Part shown: in pieces, positions 5,394 through 10,906 of the stretch
Layout of the letters: each line of letters starts with the position of its first letter
Numbering within the stretch: the first letter of the stretch is position 1
Assembly: GCA_021737905.1 (NCBI GenBank)
Contig: JAIPDA010000065.1
Coordinates: 1 to 10,906 of the forward strand
Direction: 5' to 3'
Source: Rhodoferax sp.
GTDB taxonomy: Bacteria; Pseudomonadota; Gammaproteobacteria; Burkholderiales; Burkholderiaceae_C
Length of the DNA: 10,906 bases
Position numbers and translations under genes: made by a program
The notes under the pieces: generated by a model
What the model was told of the DNA's origin: nothing
The model's input: the letters and a program-made list of their open reading frames with translations, nothing else
Database searches by the model: none

Positions 5394-5726
5394 GAATACC
5401 TCTAACGTAATGTTTAGCGCATAAACTAGGTTGATACATCCGCAATCGAAAATTGCTGCAGCCCGCTAGCGCCATAGCTCGCAGACCCATTTGCAGTGCA
5501 AATAGTCAGATCTAACTTTTCCATAAAGCCGTGCACTCCTTCGCTGCAGTCCACCCGCTTGCTGGATCAGCCTGGATAAATTTAGTATAAAAGTACTATA
5601 ACTTGTGCCGGGAAAGCCGCAAGCCTGTTTTGGCCGCAATCTTTAGTTTAATGACACGGCCGCAATGGCTAGTCACTAGCTTCCCCTAAGGCAAGCTAGC
5701 GCGGCATGCGGCCTGAGGGCGGTGGA
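5394..5726. other. Gene-free 330-base stretch, A+T-richer, with short repeats
   Basis: No coding frame with protein-like character, tRNA or rRNA was seen. Visible elements: GCAAT-cgaaa-ATTGC inverted repeat (5442-5456); palindromes GCTGCAGC (5455-5462) and CGCTAGCG (5464-5471); TAGTA-taaaag-TACTA (5583-5598) within a very A+T-rich patch; the 9-bp direct repeat GGCCGCAAT at 5632-5640 and 5658-5666; and alternative stems at 5668-5699. It should contain the 3' end of the liu transcript and the promoter of the 5393 gene, but I cannot point to either with confidence. Confidence 0.5.
5668..5699. repeat. Two overlapping alternative hairpins downstream of the thiolase gene
   Basis: GCTAG-tca-CTAGC (5668-5680) and CTAGCTT (5676-5682) with AAGCTAG (5693-5699) share the middle CTAGC, so only one stem can form at a time. 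They lie 28-59 bases past the thiolase stop on the minus strand. No T-run follows, so an intrinsic terminator is not supported, although a role in 3'-end processing is possible. Confidence 0.35.
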
Positions 5727-6908
5727 TTAGATAAGTTCTACAGCGAGGGCCGTGCCTTCGCCGCCGCCTATGCACAAGGTCGCCACGCCTTTTTTCAGAC
5801 CCCGCGCCTTGAGCGCGTACAGCAGCGTGACGATGATGCGCGCACCGCTGGCGCCTATCGGGTGGCCCAGCGCGCAAGCGCCGCCGTTGACGTTGACGAT
5901 GTCGTGGCTGATACCCAGCTCTTTCATGGCGGCCATGGGCACCACGGCAAAGGCTTCGTTGACTTCCCACAGGTCCACGTCTTTGACGCTCCAGTCTATG
6001 TTCTTGAGCAGCTTTTGCACTGCGCCCACCGGGGCGGTGGTGAACCACTCGGGCGCCTGAGCAAAGGTGGCGTGGCCGACGATGCGGGCCATCGGCTTGG
6101 CGCCCAGCGCTTTGGCGGTCGATGCGCGCGCCAGCACCAGGGCGGCGGCGCCGTCGTTGATGGACGAGCTGGAGGCGGCGGTGATGGTGCCGTCTTTTTT
6201 GAAGGCCGGTTTGAGGCTGCTGATTTTGTCGAGCTTGACCTTGCCCGGGCCTTCGTCGATGGCCACTACAACTTCGCCGCTGCGCGTCTTGACGGTGACC
6301 GGCGTGATCTCTGCCTTGAAGGCGCCAGAATCTGTAGCGGCCTTGGCGCGCTTTACGCTGGCAATCGCAAAGGCGTCTTGCGCTTCGCGGGTGAACTGGT
6401 ATTTGTCAGCGCACTGCTCACCAAAGGTGCCCATGGCGCGGCCCGGCTCGTAAGCGTCTTCCAGGCCGTCGAGCATCATGTGGTCATAAATGCGGTCGTG
6501 GCCGATGCGGATGCCGCTGCGGCCTTTGGGCAGCAGATGCGGTGCGTTGGTCATGCTCTCCATGCCGCCAGCAACCATCAGGTCACGGCTGCCCGCCACC
6601 AACTGGTCATGCGCCAGTAGGGTGGCCTCCATGCCCGAGCCGCACATTTTGGACAGCGTGACCGCGCCGGTGCTGGCCGGCAAGCCACCCTTGAAGCCGG
6701 CCTGACGCGCGGGCGCCTGACCCTGGCCGGCCATCAGGCAATTACCAAACAGCACTTCGTCAATTTTGTCGGCCGCTACACCGGCGCGCTCAACAGCGGC
6801 ACGGATGGCGGCGCCACCCAGGTCGTGCGCAGCCAGGCTGGCGAAGTCGCCCTGAAAGCCGCCCATGGGGGTGCGCGCAGCGCCTAGGATGACGATGGAT
6901 TCAGACAT
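5727..6908 (-). CDS. atoB: Acetyl-CoA C-acetyltransferase (thiolase)
   Basis: A 393-residue, full-length biosynthetic-type thiolase that interconverts two acetyl-CoA and acetoacetyl-CoA plus CoA. The nucleophilic cysteine is C89 in LSKMCGSGMEA (85-95). The other active-site parts are VNEAFAVVP (316-324), H349 in NGGACALGHPIGASGAR (341-357), and the acid/base C379 in CIGGGEGTA (379-387). SSSSINDGAAALVLA (246-260) is the usual substrate-loop region. ATG 6908 has GAGGGAG 6 bases upstream; the frame is open further back into the carbonic anhydrase gene, but that part is not thiolase. It is the last gene of the apparent liu operon, 31 bases after carbonic anhydrase. There it would handle acetoacetyl-CoA derived from leucine breakdown or, in the reverse direction, feed PHB synthesis. 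The atoB name denotes activity; it may be annotated phaA in relatives. Confidence 0.93.
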   Translation of the reverse strand: MSESIVILGAARTPMGGFQGDFASLAAHDLGGAAIRAAVERAGVAADKIDEVLFGNCLMAGQGQAPARQAGFKGGLPASTGAVTLSKMCGSGMEATLLAHDQLVAGSRDLMVAGGMESMTNAPHLLPKGRSGIRIGHDRIYDHMMLDGLEDAYEPGRAMGTFGEQCADKYQFTREAQDAFAIASVKRAKAATDSGAFKAEITPVTVKTRSGEVVVAIDEGPGKVKLDKISSLKPAFKKDGTITAASSSSINDGAAALVLARASTAKALGAKPMARIVGHATFAQAPEWFTTAPVGAVQKLLKNIDWSVKDVDLWEVNEAFAVVPMAAMKELGISHDIVNVNGGACALGHPIGASGARIIVTLLYALKARGLKKGVATLCIGGGEGTALAVELI

Positions 6909-6939
6909 AAAAACTCCCTCAAATAAATAATCTGCTTGT

Positions 6940-7599
6940 TCAGAGCCGCTTGGCCTGCCCCACGCCTTGAATAGCCGCCTTGTAGACCGCTTCCAGGCTG
7001 TCGTTGCCGGTGACGGTGATGCCCATGTCTTTGAGCAAGCCGTCGTGAATGCCGTACACCCAGCCATGCAAGGCGACCACCTGACCGCGCAGCCAGGCGT
7101 CTTGCAAGACCGTGCTTTGGGCGACGTTGACCACTTGCTCGATGGCGTTGAGCTCGACCAGAGCGTCGCAGCGCCGCTCTTCAGCAATGCCCTCAAGCAA
7201 GTCGCGGTGCAAGTCGCGCACGTCTTGAATATGCCGCAGCCAGTTGTCTGCCAGGCCGATGCGCGCGCCTTCCAGCGCCGCGCGCACGCCCGAGCAACCG
7301 TAGTGACCGACCACCATGACATGCTCGACCTTCAAACGCTCAACAGCAAACTGAATGGTTGACAAGGCATTGAGGTCTGAGTGCACCACCACGTTGGCCA
7401 CGTTGCGGTGAACGAAGACCTCGCCGGGCTCCAGCCCCGTGATCTGGTTGGCCGGCACGCGGCTGTCAGAGCAGCCTATCCACATGTACTTGGGCGTTTG
7501 CTGCTGCACCAGGCTGGTAAAAAAGTCGGGGCGCTCGGCCTCCATTTGCGCTGCCCAGGCGCGGTTATGGGCAAAGAGGTCGCTGATTGAGGTCGTCAT
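6940..7599 (-). CDS. can: Beta-class carbonic anhydrase
   Basis: A 219-residue zinc enzyme that interconverts CO2 and bicarbonate in the cytoplasm. The beta-class zinc ligands are all present: C43 and D45 with R47 in IGCSDSRVPA (41-50), and H99 and C102 in VVGHYGCSGVRAA (96-108). The helical N-terminal arm (MTTSISDLFAHNRAWAAQME) and the C-terminal GWVYGIHDGLL segment are typical of the E. coli Can type. ATG 7599 is preceded by an A/T-rich stretch without a clear Shine-Dalgarno, and the hairpin AGCGC-tttgg-GCGCT (7619-7633) precedes it. It sits between isovaleryl-CoA dehydrogenase (30-base gap) and thiolase (31-base gap) in one orientation, so co-transcription is likely. Its probable job there is to provide bicarbonate for the biotin-dependent carboxylation step of leucine degradation, or to recycle CO2. 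Confidence 0.95.
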   Translation of the reverse strand: MTTSISDLFAHNRAWAAQMEAERPDFFTSLVQQQTPKYMWIGCSDSRVPANQITGLEPGEVFVHRNVANVVVHSDLNALSTIQFAVERLKVEHVMVVGHYGCSGVRAALEGARIGLADNWLRHIQDVRDLHRDLLEGIAEERRCDALVELNAIEQVVNVAQSTVLQDAWLRGQVVALHGWVYGIHDGLLKDMGITVTGNDSLEAVYKAAIQGVGQAKRL

Positions 7600-7629
7600 A
7601 AGATTATTTTTTTGTGAGCGCCCAAAGCG

Positions 7630-8811
7630 CTACATGGTTTCTGCAAACAGCTCGCGGCCGATGAGCATGCGGCGGATTTCGCTGGTGCCCGCGCCAATCT
7701 CGTAGAGCTTGGCGTCGCGCCACAAACGGCCCAGCGGGTAGTCGTTGATGTAGCCGTTGCCGCCGAAAATCTGCACACCTTCGCCGGCCATCCAGGTGGC
7801 TTTTTCGGCGGTCCACAAGATCACGCTGGCGCAGTCTTTGCGCACGCGGCGCACATGTTCGGCGCCCAGGGCATCGAGGTTTTTAGCCACCGTGTAGGCA
7901 AACGAGCGTCCGGCTTGGAGCACGGTGTACATGTCAGCGACCTTGCCCTGAATGAGCTGAAACTCGCCAATGCTTTGGCCGAACTGCTTGCGCTCATGGA
8001 TGTAGGGAACGACGTTGTCCATCACCGCCTGCATGATGCCCAGCGGCCCGCCGGACAACACCGCGCGCTCGTAGTCCAGCCCGCTCATCAGCACCTTGGC
8101 GCCCTGGTTCAGGCCGCCAAGCACATTCGCTAACGGCACCTCGACGTTATTGAATACCAGCTCGCCCGTGTGGCTGCCGCGCATGCCGAGCTTGTCGAGC
8201 TTTTGCGCCACCGAAAAACCCTTCATGCTTTTTTCAATCAGAAAGGCCGTCACGCCGCGCGCACCCAGCTCGGGCTCGCTCTTGGCATAGACCACCAGCG
8301 TGTCGGCGTCAGGGCCGGTGGTGATCCACATCTTGCTGCCGTTGAGCAGGTAGTAGCCGCCCTTGTCTTCAGCGCGCAGTTTCATGCTTAGTACGTCGCT
8401 GCCCGCACCGGGCTCGCTCATGGCCAGGGCGCCCACGTGTTCGCCGCTGATGAGCTTGGGCAGGTACTTGCTGCGCTGCTCGGGCGAACCGTTTCGTTTG
8501 ATCTGGTTGACGCACAAATTGCTGTGCGCGCCGTAACTCAAGCCCACGCTGGCGCTGGCGCGCGAGATTTCTTCCATGGCAACCATGTGCGCCAGGTAGC
8601 CCATGTTGGCGCCGCCGCATTCCTCACCCACAGTGATGCCAAGCACGCCCAGACTGCCCATTTTTTGCCACAAGTCCATGGGGAACTGGTCGTGCTTGTC
8701 GATCTCAGCGGCGCGCGGTGCGATCTCGGCTTGCGCAAATTCGCGCACCGCGTCGCGAAGGGCATCGACGTCTTCGCCGAGTTGAAAGTCCAGGCCGGGC
8801 AGATTGTTCAT
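7630..8811 (-). CDS. liuA: Isovaleryl-CoA dehydrogenase
   Basis: A 393-residue FAD-dependent acyl-CoA dehydrogenase, full length. It oxidises isovaleryl-CoA to 3-methylcrotonyl-CoA, the third step of leucine catabolism, passing electrons to electron-transfer flavoprotein. Family landmarks are the flavin-binding [13 protein letters not shown] (128-140) and [11 protein letters not shown] (161-171), and [18 protein letters not shown] (271-288). The isovaleryl-CoA dehydrogenase assignment rests on the position of the catalytic base. [15 protein letters not shown] (244-258) carries Glu 248, matching E254 of human IVD, while the usual medium/short-chain position reads YEIGAGTSE (370-378) with Ala instead of Glu. 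ATG 8811 has an AAGGA 8 bases upstream. It is the second gene after the putative LiuR operator, 47 bases after the thioesterase gene. The methylcrotonyl-CoA carboxylase and later liu genes are not in this window. Confidence 0.95.
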   Translation of the reverse strand: MNNLPGLDFQLGEDVDALRDAVREFAQAEIAPRAAEIDKHDQFPMDLWQKMGSLGVLGITVGEECGGANMGYLAHMVAMEEISRASASVGLSYGAHSNLCVNQIKRNGSPEQRSKYLPKLISGEHVGALAMSEPGAGSDVLSMKLRAEDKGGYYLLNGSKMWITTGPDADTLVVYAKSEPELGARGVTAFLIEKSMKGFSVAQKLDKLGMRGSHTGELVFNNVEVPLANVLGGLNQGAKVLMSGLDYERAVLSGGPLGIMQAVMDNVVPYIHERKQFGQSIGEFQLIQGKVADMYTVLQAGRSFAYTVAKNLDALGAEHVRRVRKDCASVILWTAEKATWMAGEGVQIFGGNGYINDYPLGRLWRDAKLYEIGAGTSEIRRMLIGRELFAETM

Positions 8812-8858
8812 GAAATTTTCCTTGCGATGGGTCTGCAGCGATTCGGAGGGCTTTGCGC

Positions 8859-9320
8859 TCAGTAGGTCTGCGCCACCGGCACCAGGGTTTGCTGCATCAC
8901 GGCGCAGTCGCTGACCTTGCCGTCGGCCGCCACGTGCCGGACTTCGGCCATGGTGACGATGATGCGTTTGCCACCCTTGAGCACGCGGCCGGTGGCGCGC
9001 AACTCGCCATCCCGAAAGGCGGCCAAAAAGTTGACCTTGTATTCGACCGTGGTCACTTCCATGCCGGCGGGCAACACAGTCAGACCGGCATAACCGCCGG
9101 CAATGTCGGCCAGCGCGCCCATGGCGCCGCCATGAAAGCCGCCTTGTTGCTGGGTCACGCGGTCTGAGTAAGGCAGCGCCACTTCACACAGGCCGGGCTC
9201 GACACGCACGAGTCGCGCACCCAGCTGCTGCATCAGCCCCTGGCGCACAAAGCTGGCCTGTACTCTGGCTAAGAGCGCCTCGGCGTCTTGACTGGCCAAC
9301 GGGGCTTGGGTTTGGGACAT
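8859..9320 (-). CDS. PaaI-type hotdog-fold thioesterase
   Basis: A 153-residue hotdog protein that probably hydrolyses acyl-CoA thioesters in the cytoplasm. The characteristic helix-start motif [20 protein letters not shown] (58-77) has the HGG segment around H63 and the acidic D72 expected for catalysis in the PaaI/4HBT group. [20 protein letters not shown] (92-111) and the C-terminal strands complete the fold. ATG 9320 has no strong ribosome binding site. It is the first gene after the 16-bp palindrome (26-base gap), and isovaleryl-CoA dehydrogenase follows after 47 bases. In this setting it may release CoA when isovaleryl-CoA, 3-methylcrotonyl-CoA or propionyl-type esters accumulate; that role is inference from position. 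The family call is secure, the substrate is not. Confidence 0.88.
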   Translation of the reverse strand: MSQTQAPLASQDAEALLARVQASFVRQGLMQQLGARLVRVEPGLCEVALPYSDRVTQQQGGFHGGAMGALADIAGGYAGLTVLPAGMEVTTVEYKVNFLAAFRDGELRATGRVLKGGKRIIVTMAEVRHVAADGKVSDCAVMQQTLVPVAQTY

Positions 9321-9346
9321 GTTGAATTACAGGTAAAAGTGCAGCG

Positions 9347-9362
9347 TTGACGTTAACGTCAA
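9347..9362. promoter_or_regulatory. Perfect 16-bp palindrome, candidate LiuR operator
   Basis: TTGACGTTAACGTCAA is fully self-complementary. It starts right after the stop of the LiuR-like regulator gene and ends 26 bases before the thioesterase start. MerR-family regulators bind such dyads, and LiuR is known to control leucine/isovalerate genes in proteobacteria. The first half, TTGACG, could also act as a -35 element; on the minus strand TGTAAT lies before the thioesterase ATG, but no spacing is clearly right. Length, perfection and location make chance unlikely. Confidence 0.7.
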
Positions 9363-9779
9363 TTATGGACGACTTTGTTTTTTCACAGGCTTGCGGCTGG
9401 CCTTGTTGAGCAGGGCGCGGGTTTCTTTTTCATGCGCCTTGAGCTCCTCAAGGTTAGCTTGCAGGTCGGTCATCTGGCTTTCGAGTTGTTGGCGATGACC
9501 TGCCAGCACGGTCAGAAATTTTTGCAACTGCGGCACGGTGTCGCGCGGGCTATCGTAAGAGTCAATGATGTCCTTGGCCTCTGTCAGCGACAGGCCCAGG
9601 CGCTTGGCGCGCAAAGTCAGCTTGAGCCGGGTGCGGTCGCGGGCACTGTAAACCCGGTTGCGCCCGCCGGGGCCTTCGCGCTGGGGTTGCAGCAGGCCCA
9701 TGTCTTCGTAAAAGCGCATGGCCCGGGTGGTCAGGTCAAACTCTTTGGCAAGGTCGCTGATGGTGTAAGTCGTGGCCAT
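9363..9779 (-). CDS. liuR: LiuR-like MerR-family transcriptional regulator
   Basis: A 138-residue regulator. YTISDLAKEFDLTTRAMRFY (5-24) is the MerR winged helix-turn-helix, followed by EDMGLLQPQREGPGGRNRVY (25-44), the wing region that is highly typical of LiuR and close relatives. Residues 50-75 continue the DNA-binding helices, and a coiled-coil dimerisation helix runs from about 80 to 125. The basic tail (SRKPVKKQSRP) is short and has no cysteine cluster, so metal sensing is unlikely. LiuR proteins control leucine and isovalerate catabolism in response to pathway acyl-CoAs. ATG 9779 was chosen from family start; GTG 9809 is in frame and would add ten residues. Neither has a strong Shine-Dalgarno. 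The palindrome at 9347-9362 lies downstream of this gene and upstream of the liu genes it should regulate, 42 bases before the thioesterase ATG. Confidence 0.9.
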   Translation of the reverse strand: MATTYTISDLAKEFDLTTRAMRFYEDMGLLQPQREGPGGRNRVYSARDRTRLKLTLRAKRLGLSLTEAKDIIDSYDSPRDTVPQLQKFLTVLAGHRQQLESQMTDLQANLEELKAHEKETRALLNKASRKPVKKQSRP

Positions 9780-9814
9780 GGTGATACGCAAGCTGTTGGG
9801 GCAAGACACCTGGC

Positions 9815-10207
9815 TTAGCCCTGACGGGCCAGCACCAAATCAGCCACGCGGCGCTTGAGCCAGGCAAAGTCAACCGGCTTTTTCAAAACCTCCATGCGCG
9901 CAGAAAGCCCCCCCTGGGCACTGATCTGCTCCGGCAGCAAACCGCTGACCACAACAATTTGCATGGCGGCGTGCAGCGGCCGGCTTTCGATTTCGCGCAG
10001 CATCTGCTGGCCGTCCATGCCGGGCATCGATAAGTCGGTGATCAACAGGTCCGGACGCAGCTGGTCAATGCCTTGCAAGACGTCGGCGGCAGAGCTCATC
10101 CAGCTGCAAGCCACCGGCAGTGCCCAGATGTCAAACTGGCAACGGTAGAGCTCGAGCATGAGCTCGTCGTCTTCAACGACCAGCACGCGCAGTGCACCAC
10201 TCACCAT
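9815..10207 (-). CDS. Stand-alone response-regulator receiver domain
   Basis: A 130-residue CheY-like protein with no output domain. LRVLVVEDDELML (6-18) holds the metal-binding acidic pair (D13, D14), LLITDLSMPGMDG (54-66) the phospho-accepting D58, VVVSG (85-89) the conserved Ser/Thr at S88, and LKKP (108-111) the conserved K110. It should receive phosphate from a histidine kinase not in this window and act through protein contacts. ATG 10207 overlaps the end of the metallopeptidase gene by 7 bases (ATGGTGA, stop TGA 10203-10201), so translation is probably coupled. GTG 10204 is a second possible start. The stop is 35 bases before the liuR start. Which pathway it serves cannot be told from sequence. 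Confidence 0.9.
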   Translation of the reverse strand: MVSGALRVLVVEDDELMLELYRCQFDIWALPVACSWMSSAADVLQGIDQLRPDLLITDLSMPGMDGQQMLREIESRPLHAAMQIVVVSGLLPEQISAQGGLSARMEVLKKPVDFAWLKRRVADLVLARQG

Positions 10208-10906
10208 TTGGGCACCATTTCGTCTTTGAGCTGGGAACGCAGCTCGGCATAGTCGGGCACAACATGGCGTACCGTGTCCCAAAAGCGCGGGCTGTGGTCC
10301 ATCACGCGCAAGTGGCTGAGCTCGTGTACCACCACATAGTCAATGACCGATAACTTGAAGTGAATGAGTCGCCAATTCAAACGGATAGAGCCGTCGGCGC
10401 TGGCGCTGCCCCAGCGCGTGCCGGCGCTGCTCAAGCTGAGGCGACGCCACTGAACGCCGAGCTCTGGCGCAAAGTGGTTCAGGCGATGCTCAAACAGCTG
10501 CCTGGCGTAGCGCATCAACCAGGCCTGGGCGGCGTCGCGGATTTGCGTGGCTGTTGCGTTATGCGCCAGCCCCAGACACAGCGTGTTGTGCTCATCAGTT
10601 GGCGGCAAGCCCTTAGCGGCATGAACGGCATCGACTACGGCGCGGACGGGCTGCACCATCATGGCGGACACCGATTGCCGGGGGTCGAGCACAACCGTGA
10701 GCACGCCACCCATAAAGGGCAGGCTGGCGCCGTCTTTCCAGTCAATGCGTACGGCCTCCAGGCGTTTGTGGCGCTCCCGGGTTTCCTGCAGTTTTTTCAC
10801 AATCCAGCCGGCTTTTTCCTGGACCGCACGGTCAATTTCGTTGAGCAGCACCCATTTGGGCGCACTCACCGCCAGACCTTCAGCACCCACAGAAAACCCG
10901 ATGGTG
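10201..10906 (-). CDS. YgjP/DUF45-type (M48-like) zinc metallopeptidase, N-terminus outside window
   Basis: The visible 234 residues (from the window edge, opening TIGFSVGAEGLAVSAPKWV) lack the N-terminus. GTG 10890 is in frame, but family-like sequence continues upstream of it, so the true start is beyond the edge. The zinc motif HELSH is at visible residues 194-198, with the third ligand His at 204 in LRVMDHSPRFW. GTRWGSASADGSIRLNW (163-179) is the conserved segment ahead of the zinc helix in YgjP-type proteins. The central part (AAQAWLMRYARQLFEHRLNH) is helical. These are soluble predicted metallopeptidases of poorly known substrate; some occur fused or adjacent to type I restriction genes, but nothing like that is visible here. 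The stop overlaps the receiver-domain gene by 7 bases, suggesting they are expressed together. Confidence 0.87.
   Translation of the reverse strand, partial: TIGFSVGAEGLAVSAPKWVLLNEIDRAVQEKAGWIVKKLQETRERHKRLEAVRIDWKDGASLPFMGGVLTVVLDPRQSVSAMMVQPVRAVVDAVHAAKGLPPTDEHNTLCLGLAHNATATQIRDAAQAWLMRYARQLFEHRLNHFAPELGVQWRRLSLSSAGTRWGSASADGSIRLNWRLIHFKLSVIDYVVVHELSHLRVMDHSPRFWDTVRHVVPDYAELRSQLKDEMVPKW

Noticed and set aside
5510..5516. GTTAGAT on the minus strand, a match to the integron core GTTRRRY
   Set aside because: A seven-base degenerate motif is expected by chance, and no complementary partner at attC distance was found.
5706..6620. Long plus-strand open frame of about 300 codons opposite the thiolase
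   Set aside because: It is an antisense shadow in high-GC DNA: Gly/His/Ala-rich composition, no domain pattern, and the thiolase on the other strand has every catalytic motif.
6909..7322. Thiolase reading frame extended into the carbonic anhydrase gene
   Set aside because: The carbonic anhydrase frame carries zinc ligands and is real; the extension is low-quality sequence, and ATG 6908 has a strong GAGGGAG.
7619..7633. AGCGC-tttgg-GCGCT hairpin between isovaleryl-CoA dehydrogenase and carbonic anhydrase as terminator
   Set aside because: On the transcribed strand it is followed by an A-run, not a T-run, and the genes are only 30 bases apart in an apparent operon.

Overview
The window is GC-rich bacterial chromosome, and every gene I can support lies on the minus strand. 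Gene content (a liu/isovalerate cluster with a LiuR-type MerR regulator, a short YchJ protein, a single-domain rhodanese) and protein style suggest a betaproteobacterium, probably Comamonadaceae (Rhodoferax/Polaromonas-like). This is inference from family knowledge; no search was run.

Layout, in transcription order from the right edge. (1) 10906-9815: a YgjP/DUF45-type zinc metallopeptidase, cut by the window edge, overlaps a stand-alone response-regulator receiver domain by 7 bases. (2) 9779-5727: a leucine/isovalerate catabolism block. It holds a LiuR-like MerR regulator, a perfect 16-bp palindrome directly after its stop codon, a PaaI-type hotdog thioesterase, isovaleryl-CoA dehydrogenase (LiuA/IVD), a beta-carbonic anhydrase and an acetyl-CoA C-acetyltransferase. 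Gaps between the last four genes are 30-47 bases, so they look like one operon driven from the palindrome region. Carbonic anhydrase plausibly supplies bicarbonate to the biotin-dependent methylcrotonyl-CoA carboxylase of the same pathway; that carboxylase is not in the window. (3) 5726-5394: about 330 bases without a gene, more A+T-rich, with short inverted and direct repeats. (4) 5393-3680: an accessory block. It holds a small hypothetical protein, a small exported protein, a HicA-HicB type II toxin-antitoxin pair with 4-base ATGA overlap, and a 70-residue protein that looks like a C-terminally damaged antitoxin. (5) 3621-2063: a rhodanese-like sulfurtransferase, a YchJ-family protein starting on GTG, and a HAD subfamily IA phosphatase. 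(6) 1986-1: a class V PLP aminotransferase of the alanine/serine-glyoxylate type, then a formyltransferase whose reading frame continues into a GcvR-like ACT domain before leaving the window.

The items most worth a second look are the formyltransferase-ACT fusion (domain order reversed relative to PurU), the LiuR-type palindrome, carbonic anhydrase inside the liu operon, the variant HicA with a possibly leaderless transcript, the decayed antitoxin beside it, and the receiver-only regulator coupled to a metallopeptidase. I see no CRISPR array, rRNA, tRNA, insertion sequence or clearly new multi-gene system.
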